From: Aeromonas aquatica
GTDB taxonomy: Bacteria; Pseudomonadota; Gammaproteobacteria; Enterobacterales; Aeromonadaceae
NCBI RefSeq assembly: GCF_000764655.1
Contig: NZ_JRGL01000155.1
Location: 1-64,000, forward strand
Direction: 5' to 3'
Length of the DNA stretch: 64,000 nt
Position 1 is the first letter of the stretch; every line of letters starts with the position of its first letter. The notes beneath the pieces were generated by a model. The model searched no databases, was not told the origin of the DNA, and saw only the letters and a list, made by a program, of their open reading frames with translations. A program made the position numbers and the translations under genes. Shown here piece after piece: positions 26,650-35,418 of the stretch.

Positions 26650-28008
26650 TTAACGTATCACCAAATAGAGCGAGGAGTCGCCACGTTGGATGTTCAGCGC
26701 CAGGACTTCCGGCTTGTCTTTCAATGCCTTGGTCAGCTCTCCCAGGGAGTTGATGCGCAGGCGGTTGACCCCGATGATGATGTCGCCCTTCTGCAGACCG
26801 GAGGCGGCAGCAGGGGAGCGCGGATCGATATCGGAGACGGCCACGCCGGTCACCGGCTCTGTGGTGGTGCTGAGCTTGGCCCCTTCCAGTGCCGGATGCA
26901 GGGCGCTGGCGAGGATCTCGCTGTCATCGGCCTTCTTCAGGGTGACCTTGACGGTTTGCTCCTTGCCATCGCGGATCAGGCCGAGCGCAACTTGCTTGTC
27001 GGCACCCATGGTCGCAATCTTGGCGCGCAGCTCACCGAACGAGCGGATGGGCTTGCCATCGATGCTGATGATGATGTCGCCCGCCTTGATGCCGGCCTTG
27101 TCGGCGGCGGAATCAGGCATGACCTGGTTGACGAAGGCGCCGTCCTTCTTGTTGTAGCCGAAGGACTTGGCGATGTCGGTGGTCAGCTCGGTACCGGTGA
27201 TCCCCAACTGGCCACGGCGAACTTCGCCGTACTTGACGATCTGGTCGGACAGATCCCGCACCATATTGGACGGAATGGCGAAGCCGATGCCGATGTTGCC
27301 ACCGTTCGGGCCCAGGATGGCGGTGTTGATGCCGATCAGCTCGCCGCGCAGGTTGAGCAGGGCGCCGCCGGAGTTGCCGGAGTTGATGGCCGCATCGGTC
27401 TGGATGAAGTTCTCCAGGTTCTCGATGTTGAGGCCGCTGCGGCCCAGGGCACTGACGATACCCGAGGTCACGGTTTGACCCAGACCGAAGGGGTTGCCGA
27501 TGGCAAGGGCGTAGTCACCGACTCTCAGATCGTCGGAGTCGGCGAACTTGATTTGCACCAGGTCCTCGGCCTTGATCTGCAGCAGGGCGATATCGGACTG
27601 CTTGTCTTCGCCGATCTTCTTGGCGGCGTATTCACGACCGTCCTTCAGATTGACCTTGATCTCGTCCGCCTCGTGGACCACGTGGGCGTTGGTGATCACA
27701 TAGCCCTTCTTGGCATCGATGATGACGCCGGAGCCCAGCGCCTGGAAGGGCTGCTCGCTCACCTGCTCGTCAGGCATGTTGGGGCCGAAGAAGAAGCGGA
27801 ATTGTTCCGGCAGACGCTGGCGAGTGATCTTCTTGCCAGAGACTGAGATGTTGACCACGGCAGGGGTGACCTGCTCGAGGACAGGGGCCAGGCTCGGCAT
27901 CTCCTGGGTGTTCCCCAGCAGGGGCAGGGCAGCTTGCGCTGGCGCCGCAGACAGGGCGATACCGACACTGAGGGCTAAGACACTGAATACAGAAAGAGAT
28001 TTACGCAT
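26650..28008 (-). CDS. degQ: DegQ/DegP-family periplasmic serine protease-chaperone
   Basis: 452 aa with a signal peptide (MRKSLSVFSVLALSVGIALSAAPAQA). The protease domain has TNAHVVHEAD (His), DIALLQ (Asp) and NSGNSGGALL (Ser), and is followed by two PDZ domains (about 255-345 and 365-452). Length and its place upstream of degS point to DegQ; in Vibrio the protein in this position is often called DegP, and it may serve both roles. The frame extends upstream of 28008, but the start at MRKS gives the signal peptide. Confidence 0.93.
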   Translation of the reverse strand: MRKSLSVFSVLALSVGIALSAAPAQAALPLLGNTQEMPSLAPVLEQVTPAVVNISVSGKKITRQRLPEQFRFFFGPNMPDEQVSEQPFQALGSGVIIDAKKGYVITNAHVVHEADEIKVNLKDGREYAAKKIGEDKQSDIALLQIKAEDLVQIKFADSDDLRVGDYALAIGNPFGLGQTVTSGIVSALGRSGLNIENLENFIQTDAAINSGNSGGALLNLRGELIGINTAILGPNGGNIGIGFAIPSNMVRDLSDQIVKYGEVRRGQLGITGTELTTDIAKSFGYNKKDGAFVNQVMPDSAADKAGIKAGDIIISIDGKPIRSFGELRAKIATMGADKQVALGLIRDGKEQTVKVTLKKADDSEILASALHPALEGAKLSTTTEPVTGVAVSDIDPRSPAAASGLQKGDIIIGVNRLRINSLGELTKALKDKPEVLALNIQRGDSSLYLVIR

Positions 28009-28052
28009 ATGAGAAACAGCTCCCAGAAAAAGTTGCATTGCAATCGTCAAGG

Positions 28053-28081
28053 TCTGACCACGATAAGGCGTAATTAGTTCC
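28053..28081 (-). promoter_or_regulatory. Sigma-E-like promoter ahead of degQ
   Basis: Read on the minus strand, GGAACT (28076-28081) is followed after 18 bases by TCAGA (28053-28057). This resembles the sigma-E -35 (GGAACTT) and -10 (TCTGA-like) elements, with spacing one base longer than in E. coli degP. It lies 45 bases ahead of the degQ start. Confidence 0.4.
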
Positions 28082-28089
28082 ACTAGGGA

Positions 28090-28470
28090 CTAGCTGGGTT
28101 GCTTGAGAAGCCCGGAAGCACCCGCGTAGTCGCGCGGCGGCAGGCCCGGTTCCTCGCTGGCGGAGGCGTCATTGACCTCGTCAGGCTGAGGTTCGCGGAA
28201 CAGCGGCTCCTGTACCTTGGCCAGGAACTTGCTCTGCTCGGCCATGTGGCGATACAGGGTCTGATATTGATCGGCCAGCTGCTCCATCAGGGCGGCGCTG
28301 TCGGCAAAGTGAGTGGTGATCTGGCCCTGATAGCTTTCCAGTTCCTTGTGGGCCTTCTTCAGCTCCTGTTCCAGGCGCCCGGCATCCCGGCTGCGGACCG
28401 TGAAACGACCGACCAGAACGCCGATGATCAGGGCGGCTACCGCCAGCAGGATCCCGTTTAACAGAGTCAT
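28090..28470 (-). CDS. zapG: ZapG (YhcB/DUF1043), division-associated membrane protein
   Basis: 126 aa. It has one N-terminal membrane helix (about residues 4-21) followed by a long coiled coil (RLEQELKKAHKELESYQGQITTHFADSAALMEQLADQY) and a proline/acid tail. YhcB is linked to cell division and envelope growth. It diverges from zapE, the same arrangement as E. coli yhcB/zapE (yhcM), and lies upstream of degQ. Confidence 0.92.
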   Translation of the reverse strand: MTLLNGILLAVAALIIGVLVGRFTVRSRDAGRLEQELKKAHKELESYQGQITTHFADSAALMEQLADQYQTLYRHMAEQSKFLAKVQEPLFREPQPDEVNDASASEEPGLPPRDYAGASGLLKQPS

Positions 28471-28610
28471 AGATGCTCCTTGTTACAGCTAATTCGATGA
28501 GTGTTGAGACGGCCCTGTTGGCCGCAATGCCTCGTGGGCACTATACCGTGCACCCCGAGAGCGTGATACTATTTTGTCCTTCATTCAGGGACTTGGAGGC
28601 GGTTTACAGG

Positions 28611-29705
28611 ATGACCCCGCAGCAAAAATATCAGCAGGATTTGCAGCGTCCCGGCTTTTTGGCCGACCCGGCTCAGGCGATGGCAGTGGCCCGCCTAGAG
28701 AGACTCTATCAGGATTTGTGCGCCAACCCGACTCCGACCAGATCCCGCGGCTTGCTCGGCTGGTTGCAAAAGCCCAAGCCTGCCGATCCCGTCCTCGGGC
28801 TTTATATGTGGGGCGGAGTGGGCAGAGGCAAGACCTGGCTGATGGATACTTTTTTCGAGAGTCTGCCGGGTGAGCGGAAATTGCGCATTCATTTCCACCG
28901 CTTCATGCACCGGATCCACGCAGAGCTTCAGGCGCTGACCGGTCAGGCCGACCCGCTCAAGCTCATCGCCAGCAAGCTGGCCGGCGAGACCGATGTCATC
29001 TGTTTCGACGAATTTTTCGTCTCCGATATCACCGACGCCATGTTGCTGGGCACCCTGTTCCAGGAACTGTTCGGCCACGGCGTGGTGCTGGTGGCGACCT
29101 CCAACATTCCGCCCAAGGATCTCTATCGCAACGGCCTGCAACGGGCTCGCTTCCTGCCCGCCATCGCATTGATCGAGCGTCATTGCGAGGTGCTCAATGT
29201 CGATGGGGGCGTTGACTACCGGCTGCGCACCCTGGAGCAGGCGGAGATCTACCACTTCCCGCTGGACGAGCAGGCCAGGTGCAATCTCGATCGCTATTTC
29301 GGGCAACTGAGCGGATCGGCGCGGCTCGATGCCGCCATGCTGGAGGTCAATCATCGCCAGCTCAGTGTGCTGGGGATGGGAGAGGGGGTGCTTTATATGG
29401 AGTTCGAGCAACTCTGTTGTACCCCGCGATCGCAAAGCGACTATATCGAGCTGGCCCGGGAGTTTCACACCGTTCTGCTGGCCAATGTGCAGCCGATGGG
29501 GAGGGGGACGGACGACGCCGCTCGCCGCTTCATCGCCATGGTGGACGAGTTCTACGAGCGACACGTCAAACTCATACTGTCGGCGGCGGTGCCCATGAAT
29601 GAGCTCTATGGGGAGGGTCTGCTGAATTTCGAATTCAAGCGCTGTCTTTCGCGGCTTCAGGAGATGCAATCGCACGAATACCTTGCCAGAGTGCACCTTC
29701 CTTAG
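28611..29705 (+). CDS. zapE: ZapE, division-associated AFG1-type ATPase
   Basis: 364 aa (E. coli 375). It is an AAA+ ATPase of the AFG1 family: Walker A GGVGRGKTWLMD, Walker B VICFDEFFVSDI, sensor LVATSN. It associates with the Z ring under stress and low oxygen. The frame is open from 28473, but the ATG at 28611 (MTPQQKYQQDLQRPGF) fits the family and follows GGAGG at moderate distance. No clear terminator follows; the rplM promoter begins about 90 bases later. Confidence 0.93.
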   Translation: MTPQQKYQQDLQRPGFLADPAQAMAVARLERLYQDLCANPTPTRSRGLLGWLQKPKPADPVLGLYMWGGVGRGKTWLMDTFFESLPGERKLRIHFHRFMHRIHAELQALTGQADPLKLIASKLAGETDVICFDEFFVSDITDAMLLGTLFQELFGHGVVLVATSNIPPKDLYRNGLQRARFLPAIALIERHCEVLNVDGGVDYRLRTLEQAEIYHFPLDEQARCNLDRYFGQLSGSARLDAAMLEVNHRQLSVLGMGEGVLYMEFEQLCCTPRSQSDYIELAREFHTVLLANVQPMGRGTDDAARRFIAMVDEFYERHVKLILSAAVPMNELYGEGLLNFEFKRCLSRLQEMQSHEYLARVHLP

Positions 29706-29795
29706 TCACAATACCCGAGCCTGCCAGTCGGATGGGCATCTGCGGCAGGTAGGGCCGGGCGACATTTGCTAGCTTCATGGCAGTGAAATTAGCAG

Positions 29796-29824
29796 GTGAT
29801 ATTTAAGGCAACTTCACTTATAAT
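29796..29824 (+). promoter_or_regulatory. Promoter of rplM-rpsI
   Basis: TATAAT at 29819-29824 with GTGATA 17 bases upstream (four of six -35 matches). Confidence 0.65.
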
Positions 29825-29831
29825 CGCCCGG

Positions 29832-29972
29832 CCCACGTTACAGCTGTCGATAAGACAGCAACACTTTAAGCTTTACTTGTATTCGAAGGGGTACAGGTAG
29901 GCCATCGTTTGTTGTTTGTGGGAGAGCCCCCATAAGCAATTGGGTCTGTAACAGGTAATTGGGTTTAACTTA
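29832..29972 (+). promoter_or_regulatory. rplM leader with possible L13 control region
   Basis: The roughly 140-base leader contains a small hairpin (TGGG...CCCA near 29919-29932) and a direct repeat, AATTGGGT, at 29938-29945 and 29957-29964, just before the rplM start. In E. coli, L13 represses its own leader; whether this leader does the same is inference. Confidence 0.4.
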
Positions 29973-30401
29973 ATGAAAACTTTCGTTGCCAAGCCAGAAA
30001 CCGTAAAACGTGACTGGTACATTGTGGACGCAGAAGGTAAAACTCTGGGTCGTATCGCAACCGAGATCGCTGCTCGTCTGCGTGGTAAGCACAAAGCTGA
30101 ATACACTCCGCACGTTGACACCGGTGATTACATCATCGTTGTAAACGCTGAGAAGGTACACGTAACCGGTAAGAAATTTACCGACAAAATGTACCATTCT
30201 CACTCCGGTTTCCCGGGTGGTATCAAGTCCATCAGCTTTGACAAGCTGATTCAGCGTAAGCCGGAAATGGTAATCGAAGCTGCCGTCAAGGGCATGCTGC
30301 CGAAGGGTCCGCTGGGCCGTGCCATGTTCCGTAAGCTGAAAGTTTACGCAGGCGCAGAGCACGCTCATGCTGCTCAGCAACCTCAAGTACTGGATATCTA
30401 A
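29973..30401 (+). CDS. rplM: 50S ribosomal protein L13
   Basis: 142 aa, as in E. coli. [30 protein letters not shown] and [20 protein letters not shown] are diagnostic. It is an early assembly protein of the large subunit. Codon use is that of a highly expressed gene (many GGT, CGT, GTA). It is cotranscribed with rpsI, 14 bases downstream. Confidence 0.99.
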   Translation: MKTFVAKPETVKRDWYIVDAEGKTLGRIATEIAARLRGKHKAEYTPHVDTGDYIIVVNAEKVHVTGKKFTDKMYHSHSGFPGGIKSISFDKLIQRKPEMVIEAAVKGMLPKGPLGRAMFRKLKVYAGAEHAHAAQQPQVLDI

Positions 30402-30415
30402 CGGGAACTGGCAAC

Positions 30416-30808
30416 ATGGCAGAAAATCAATACTACGGTACCGGCCGTCGCAAAAGCTCCACTGCTCGCGTCTTTATCAAAGCGGGTAGCGGTAAAATCG
30501 TAATCAACCAGCGCTCCCTGGAGCAATACTTCGGCCGTCCGACTGCCCGCATGGTAGTTCGTCAGCCGCTGGAACTGGTTGAGATGACCGAGAAACTGGA
30601 TCTGTACATCACCGTTAACGGTGGCGGCATCTCCGGTCAAGCTGGTGCGATCCGTCACGGTATCACTCGTGCTCTGATGCAGTACGACGAGACCCTGCGT
30701 GGCGAGCTGCGTAAAGCTGGCTTTGTTACTCGCGATGCCCGTAAGGTTGAGCGTAAGAAAGTCGGTCTGCACAAAGCACGTAAGCGTCCGCAGTACTCCA
30801 AGCGTTAA
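30416..30808 (+). CDS. rpsI: 30S ribosomal protein S9
   Basis: 130 aa, as in E. coli. [23 protein letters not shown] and the basic C-terminal tail ending KRPQYSKR, which reaches the P site, are present. It is the second gene of the L13-S9 operon and is followed by a strong terminator. Confidence 0.99.
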   Translation: MAENQYYGTGRRKSSTARVFIKAGSGKIVINQRSLEQYFGRPTARMVVRQPLELVEMTEKLDLYITVNGGGISGQAGAIRHGITRALMQYDETLRGELRKAGFVTRDARKVERKKVGLHKARKRPQYSKR

Positions 30809-30837
30809 TTCGCTTTTGGTACGCACTCTCACGAGTG

Positions 30838-30873
30838 TCAAAAAAGCCTGGCAACTGCCAGGCTTTTTTTATT
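30838..30873 (+). terminator. Terminator of rplM-rpsI
   Basis: Stem AAAAAAGCCTGGCA / TGCCAGGCTTTTTTT with a three-base loop and long T run. Confidence 0.93.
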
Positions 30874-30960
30874 GGTAACATTACATACTCCAATGCTAAC
30901 CATGCGTCACAAAAGACAAAAATTTGTGTATTTATTGTTTTTGCCCCTCGCTTCTCTTTC

Positions 30961-30989
30961 TTGTCAAATTGTTATCTTTTCTTTAAAAT
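30961..30989 (+). promoter_or_regulatory. Promoter of petABC
   Basis: TTGTCA (five of six) and TAAAAT (five of six) separated by exactly 17 bases, inside a markedly AT-rich stretch (about 30880-31000). It implies a leader of about 110 bases before petA. Confidence 0.65.
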
Positions 30990-31107
30990 TTCCATGGTCT
31001 TTCTGTGTCAATTGCCACTCCGCTTCCGCTGCAGTTGTCATGGGGAGAGGAGATAGGAAACGGGGACACTATAAGAATGAGCGGAGTCCACATGGGAGAG
31101 TTTTTGG

Positions 31108-31698
31108 ATGAGCAATGCGCCAGTTGATACCGGTCGCCGCAGATTTCTTACCTGGTCAACGGTTGCCGTTGGCGGAGTAGGAGCTGCTTTTACCGCAGTG
31201 CCGTTTATAAAGTCATGGAACCCGAGTGCCAAAGCCAAAGCGGCGGGGGCTCCGGTCGAAGTGGACATCAGCAAGTTGGAGCCGGGTCAGCTCATTCGCG
31301 TCGAGTGGCGCGGCAAGCCGGTCTGGGTGGTGAAACGAACCAAGCAGACACTGGATGCCCTGGCAACGCACGATGACAAGCTGCGCGATCCTGCCTCCGA
31401 TGAGCCACAGCAGCCGGATTATGCCCATAACGGTTACAGATCCATCAAGCCGGAGATCTTCGTCGCCGTCGGTATCTGTACACATCTGGGGTGTTCCCCT
31501 TCTTATCTGCCGGACAGCTTCGGTGAGCAGGTACAGGGAGTGGCCTCCGGCTTCTTCTGCCCGTGCCATGGCTCCAAGTTCGACATGGCTGGCCGAGTGT
31601 TCCAGGGCGTACCTGCGCCGCTGAACCTGGTCATTCCGCCATATCAATTTCTTAGCGACACCACCATCCTGGTGGGTGCCGATGGCAAGGAGGCCTGA
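31108..31698 (+). CDS. petA: Ubiquinol-cytochrome c reductase, Rieske iron-sulfur subunit
   Basis: 196 aa. A twin-arginine-type N-terminus (TGRRRFLTWST) and a single membrane helix lead to the Rieske domain, with cluster ligands C124/H126 and C151/H154, plus the disulfide cysteines C129 and C153 (CTHLGC and CPCHGS). It is the electron-extracting subunit of the cytochrome bc1 complex. It starts the petA-petB-petC operon, with two bases before petB. Confidence 0.97.
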   Translation: MSNAPVDTGRRRFLTWSTVAVGGVGAAFTAVPFIKSWNPSAKAKAAGAPVEVDISKLEPGQLIRVEWRGKPVWVVKRTKQTLDALATHDDKLRDPASDEPQQPDYAHNGYRSIKPEIFVAVGICTHLGCSPSYLPDSFGEQVQGVASGFFCPCHGSKFDMAGRVFQGVPAPLNLVIPPYQFLSDTTILVGADGKEA

Positions 31699-31700
31699 CC

Positions 31701-32918
31701 ATGTTTGTCAAACTCATGGGCTGGATTGACGATCGTTTCCCGCTCACTGCCATGTATAACGACCACATGGCCAAGTACCCAGCCCCCAAGAACCTGAACT
31801 TCTGGTACTTTTTCGGCTCCCTTGCCATGTTGGTGCTGGTCAACCAGATCATCACCGGCATCTGGTTGACCATGAACTACAACCCGTCGGCGGAAGGTGC
31901 CTTTGCCTCCGTGGAATACATCATGCGGGATGTGGATTACGGCTGGCTGCTGCGCTACATGCACTCTACCGGTGCCTCCGCCTTCTTCGTCGTGGTCTAT
32001 CTGCACATGTTCCGCGGCATGATCTACGGCTCCTACCAGAAGCCGCGGGAGTTGCTGTGGATCTTCGGCATGCTGATCTTCCTGGTGCTGATGGCGGAAG
32101 CCTTCATGGGCTACCTGCTGCCCTGGGGACAGATGTCGTTCTGGGGTGCTCAGGTCATCATCTCGCTGTTTGGCGCCATCCCGGTCATAGGTGACGATCT
32201 GACCCTGTGGATCCGGGGGGACTACGTCATCTCGGGCGCTACCCTGAACCGCTTCTTCGCGCTGCATGTCATCGCCTTGCCGCTGGTGCTGGTGATGCTG
32301 GTGGCCATGCACATCCTGGCGCTGCACGAGGTGGGTTCCAACAACCCGGACGGCATCGATATCAAGAAGCACAAGGATGAGAAGGGCTGGCCGCTGGATG
32401 CGGTGGCGTTCCACCCTTACTTCACGGTCAAGGACATGATCGGGGTGGCGGGCTTCCTGTTCCTGTTCTGCGCCATCATCTTCTTCAAGCCGGACATGTG
32501 GGGTTACTTCCTCGAGAAACCGAACTTTGAAGTGGCGAACGGTCTGAAGACCCCGGAGCACATAGCCCCGGTCTGGTACTTCACCCCCTTCTACGCCATC
32601 TTGCGGGCGGTGCCTGACAAGCTGCTGGGGGTCATCATGATGGGTCTCTCCATCGTAGTGCTGTTCCTGTTGCCCTGGCTGGATCGCTGCAAGGTGCGCT
32701 CCGTGCGCTACCGCAGCACCCTGCACAAGCTGAACATCGCCCAGTTCGTGGTCTGCTTCGTCATCCTGGGTGTGCTGGGCGTGTTGCCATCGACCCCGAC
32801 GCTGACCCTGATCGCACAGATCTGTTCACTGGGGTATTTCGGGTTCTTCGTCCTGTTGTTCTTCTACAGCAAGAATGAAAACACCAAGCCGCTGCCGGAG
32901 AGGGTGACATTCAAATGA
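31701..32918 (+). CDS. petB: Cytochrome b of the bc1 complex
   Basis: 405 aa, polytopic. The haem-binding histidines are visible in RYMHSTGASAFFVVVYLHMFRG and RFFALHVIALPLVLVMLVAMHILALH. The Qo-site PEWY-like motif reads PVWY (IAPVWYFTPFYAILR), a common variant in this group being P(E/D/V)WY. It oxidises ubiquinol with PetA. It overlaps petC by four bases. Confidence 0.97.
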   Translation: MFVKLMGWIDDRFPLTAMYNDHMAKYPAPKNLNFWYFFGSLAMLVLVNQIITGIWLTMNYNPSAEGAFASVEYIMRDVDYGWLLRYMHSTGASAFFVVVYLHMFRGMIYGSYQKPRELLWIFGMLIFLVLMAEAFMGYLLPWGQMSFWGAQVIISLFGAIPVIGDDLTLWIRGDYVISGATLNRFFALHVIALPLVLVMLVAMHILALHEVGSNNPDGIDIKKHKDEKGWPLDAVAFHPYFTVKDMIGVAGFLFLFCAIIFFKPDMWGYFLEKPNFEVANGLKTPEHIAPVWYFTPFYAILRAVPDKLLGVIMMGLSIVVLFLLPWLDRCKVRSVRYRSTLHKLNIAQFVVCFVILGVLGVLPSTPTLTLIAQICSLGYFGFFVLLFFYSKNENTKPLPERVTFK

Positions 32919-33649
32919 AAAGAATAATTTTTGCAGTGCTGGCCCTGTTGCCCAGTCTGGCCTTCGCCTCCGGCAGTGCTTACCCGCTCGACAAGGCGGA
33001 GTACGATCTGAACGACAAGGTCTCCTTGCAGCGTGGCGCCACCACCTTCATGAACTACTGTGCGGGTTGCCACTCCACCCAGTATCAGCGCTACAACCGG
33101 GTTGCCACCGATCTCGGCATCCCGGAAGAGCTGATGCGGGAAAACTTGGTCTTCACCGGCGCCAAGATCGGCGATCTGATGAAGAGTGCCATGTCGGAAA
33201 AAGATGCGGCGCGCTGGTTCGGTGCACCGCCGCCGGACTTGACCCTGGTCGCCCGGGTGCGTGGCGCGAACTGGATCTACACCTACCTGCGCTCTTTCTA
33301 CGTGGATGAGACCCGTCCGTTCGGGGTGAACAATGCGGTGTTCCCGTCCGTGGGCATGCCTCACGTGCTGGAGCCGTTGCAGGGAACCCCCCGCGCCGAA
33401 TTCGGGACTCATGAGGTCGATGGGCAGTCGGTACAGCAGGTCGTCGGCATCAAATCTGACGGCAACGGTGAAATGAACAACGAAGAGTATGATCAGACGG
33501 TACTGGATCTGGTAAACTTCTTGGTCTACTCAGCTGAGCCGGTACAGCAGGAGCGCGAACGCATGGGCTTCTGGGTACTCGGATTCATCGTTATCTTCTT
33601 CATCTTCACTGTGCTGTTGAAGAAGGAATTCTGGCGCGACGTTCACTAA
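32915..33649 (+). CDS. petC: Cytochrome c1 of the bc1 complex
   Basis: 244 aa with a signal peptide (MKRIIFAVLALLPSLAFA), haem c motif C49-A-G-C52-H53, a probable axial methionine in SVGMPHVLEP and a C-terminal membrane anchor (about residues 218-237). It passes electrons from the Rieske centre to a soluble cytochrome c. It is translationally coupled to petB (ATGA). Confidence 0.97.
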   Translation: MKRIIFAVLALLPSLAFASGSAYPLDKAEYDLNDKVSLQRGATTFMNYCAGCHSTQYQRYNRVATDLGIPEELMRENLVFTGAKIGDLMKSAMSEKDAARWFGAPPPDLTLVARVRGANWIYTYLRSFYVDETRPFGVNNAVFPSVGMPHVLEPLQGTPRAEFGTHEVDGQSVQQVVGIKSDGNGEMNNEEYDQTVLDLVNFLVYSAEPVQQERERMGFWVLGFIVIFFIFTVLLKKEFWRDVH

Positions 33650-33675
33650 GCGACCGGATCAGGGTAATATGACGC

Positions 33676-33720
33676 ACGGCAATGAGGTTCGAAATGCTTC
33701 ATTGCCGTTTCTGCTTTTTA
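33676..33720 (+). terminator. Terminator-like hairpin between petC and sspA
   Basis: ACGGCAATGA / TCATTGCCGT arms around a 13-base loop, followed by an interrupted T tract (TTCTGCTTTTT). Confidence 0.6.
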
Positions 33721-33736
33721 ATGACGGGAGGGTTCA

Positions 33737-34366
33737 ATGGCTGTAGCTGCCAATAAGCGTTCGGTAATGACGCTGTTTTCCGGTGCCAACGATATGTTCA
33801 GCCATCAGGTGCGTATTGTCCTGGCGGAGAAGGGTGTTAGCGTAGATATCTGCCAGGTTGATCCGAGCAACCTGCCGGACGAGCTGGCCGAGCTGAACCC
33901 GTACAACACTGTGCCGACCCTGGTGGATCGTGAGCTGGCGTTGTACACCTCGCGCATCATCATGGAGTATCTGGACGAGCGCTTCCCGCATCCGCCCCTG
34001 ATGCCGGTCTATCCGGTGGCGCGCGGCAACAGCCGTCTGATGATGCACCGCATCGAGCTTGACTGGTACTCCCTGGCCGACAAGATCATGGCGGGCACCG
34101 ACGTCGAGGCCGCTCGTGCCGAGCTGCGTGACAACCTGCTGGCCATTGCGCCGATCTTCGGCGAAATGCCCTACTTCATGAGCGAAGAGTTCGGTCTGGT
34201 CGACTGCTACATGGCTCCGCTGCTGTGGCGTCTGCCGAGCCTCGGCATCGACTTCACCGGTCGTGGTGCCAAGGAGCTGAAGGCCTACATGGTACGTCTG
34301 TTCGAGCGCGAATCCTTCCAGGCTTCCCTGACCGAAGCCGAGCGCGAGATCCGTGCCAGCGTATGA
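33737..34366 (+). CDS. sspA: Stringent starvation protein A
   Basis: 209 aa, GST-like fold. SVMTLFSGANDMFSHQVRIVLAEKGV and FPHPPLMPVYPVARG (with the PHPP surface motif) match SspA. It binds RNA polymerase and acts in stationary-phase, acid and virulence regulation. It follows GGGAGGG and overlaps sspB by four bases, the usual sspAB operon downstream of petABC. Confidence 0.96.
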   Translation: MAVAANKRSVMTLFSGANDMFSHQVRIVLAEKGVSVDICQVDPSNLPDELAELNPYNTVPTLVDRELALYTSRIIMEYLDERFPHPPLMPVYPVARGNSRLMMHRIELDWYSLADKIMAGTDVEAARAELRDNLLAIAPIFGEMPYFMSEEFGLVDCYMAPLLWRLPSLGIDFTGRGAKELKAYMVRLFERESFQASLTEAEREIRASV

Positions 34367-34788
34367 GCACTGAACCGACCATGACACCCAGTCGCCCGTA
34401 TCTGTTGCGGGCGTTCTTCGACTGGCTGCTGGATAACGAGCTGACCCCCCATCTGGTGGTCAACGCCAATATCCCCCATGTGATGGTGCCGATGCAGTTT
34501 GTACAGGATGGTCAGATCGTCCTGAACATAGCGCCGCGGGCCGTAGGCCAGTTCCACATGGACAATGAAGCCGTCAGTTTCAGCGCCCGTTTCGGCGGTG
34601 TGTCGCAGCAGGTCTATATCCCCATGGCGGCCATCCTGGCCATCCATGCCCGGGAGAATGGCGTGGGCACTCTGTTCCCGCCCGAGCCGGGTTACGATCT
34701 CTGGCTGGAGCAGGCCGAGGCGCCCGCCGAGCCGGAGCCTGAGCCGCCGCGTCCGAGCGGTCGCCCGACCCTGAAAGTCATCAAATAA
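34363..34788 (+). CDS. sspB: SspB, ClpXP adaptor for ssrA-tagged proteins
   Basis: 141 aa. The substrate-binding core RPYLLRAFFDWLLDNELTPHLVV...GQIVLNIAPRAVGQF...FSARFGG is intact. An acidic/proline linker leads to the C-terminal XB motif (RPTLKVIK) that binds ClpX. The linker is short compared with E. coli (165 aa). The start at 34363 overlaps the sspA stop (ATGA); 34381 is an alternative. Confidence 0.95.
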   Translation: MSTEPTMTPSRPYLLRAFFDWLLDNELTPHLVVNANIPHVMVPMQFVQDGQIVLNIAPRAVGQFHMDNEAVSFSARFGGVSQQVYIPMAAILAIHARENGVGTLFPPEPGYDLWLEQAEAPAEPEPEPPRPSGRPTLKVIK

Positions 34789-34817
34789 AAAAACGCAGCC
34801 AATTGGCTGCGTTTTTT
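34787..34817. terminator. Bidirectional terminator between sspB and dolP
   Basis: Stem AAAAAACGCAGCC / GGCTGCGTTTTTT with a four-base loop and T runs on both strands. Confidence 0.9.
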
Positions 34818-34835
34818 CATCTCACCCTTGCCCCT

Positions 34836-35414
34836 TTAGTTTTGGGCAAACTCGAAGGCCTTGATCACCTGCTTCACACCGCTGACGTGGCGGGCGATCT
34901 CGACGGCCTGATCCCCTTCCTTGCGAGTGACCAGACCGATGAGGAAGACCTCGCCATTCTCGGTCACGACCTTGACCTTGGTGCTGTCAAAATCCTTGGT
35001 GCCCAGCATGTCGGCCCGCACCTTGGAGGTGATCCAGGAGTCGTTGCTGCGCACGCCTATGCTCACTGGCTTGCCCAGACGCAGCTCATTGTAGACATGA
35101 CGCACCCCTTCGATACGGCCCACGATCTTGCCCGCCTCCTGCTTGTAAGCGTCGGACGGCGTCTGACCGACTAACAAGACGCGGCCGTTGTTGCTGTAGA
35201 CACTGATCTTGCTGGCCGCATTCAACTGCTTGTTGTCTGCCAGCAGATTGGCCGCCTTCAGTTCGATGGCCTGATCGTCCCATTGGGCGCCCAGGGTGCG
35301 GCGATCGCCGGTCGCCTTGGCGGTACCGGCTGCTCCACCGACCACCACGGCGGCGCAGCCTTGCAGCAGCAGGGAACCGGCGAGCAGGCCAAGTACGAGA
35401 ATATGCTTGTTCAT
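34836..35414 (-). CDS. dolP: DolP (YraP), outer-membrane BON-domain lipoprotein
   Basis: 192 aa with a lipoprotein signal (lipobox LLLQGC, Cys at residue 19) and two BON domains (about 45-115 and 125-190). It binds anionic phospholipid at the outer membrane, localises to division sites and supports BAM function in E. coli. It lies four bases after diaA on the minus strand, the conserved lpoA-yraN-diaA-dolP order. Confidence 0.94.
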   Translation of the reverse strand: MNKHILVLGLLAGSLLLQGCAAVVVGGAAGTAKATGDRRTLGAQWDDQAIELKAANLLADNKQLNAASKISVYSNNGRVLLVGQTPSDAYKQEAGKIVGRIEGVRHVYNELRLGKPVSIGVRSNDSWITSKVRADMLGTKDFDSTKVKVVTENGEVFLIGLVTRKEGDQAVEIARHVSGVKQVIKAFEFAQN

Positions 35415-35418
35415 GGTT

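Noticed and set aside
30835-31111. Two 73-79 codon plus-strand frames before petA
   Set aside because: They start in the rpsI terminator or in the AT-rich promoter region and have no ribosome-binding site or similarity.
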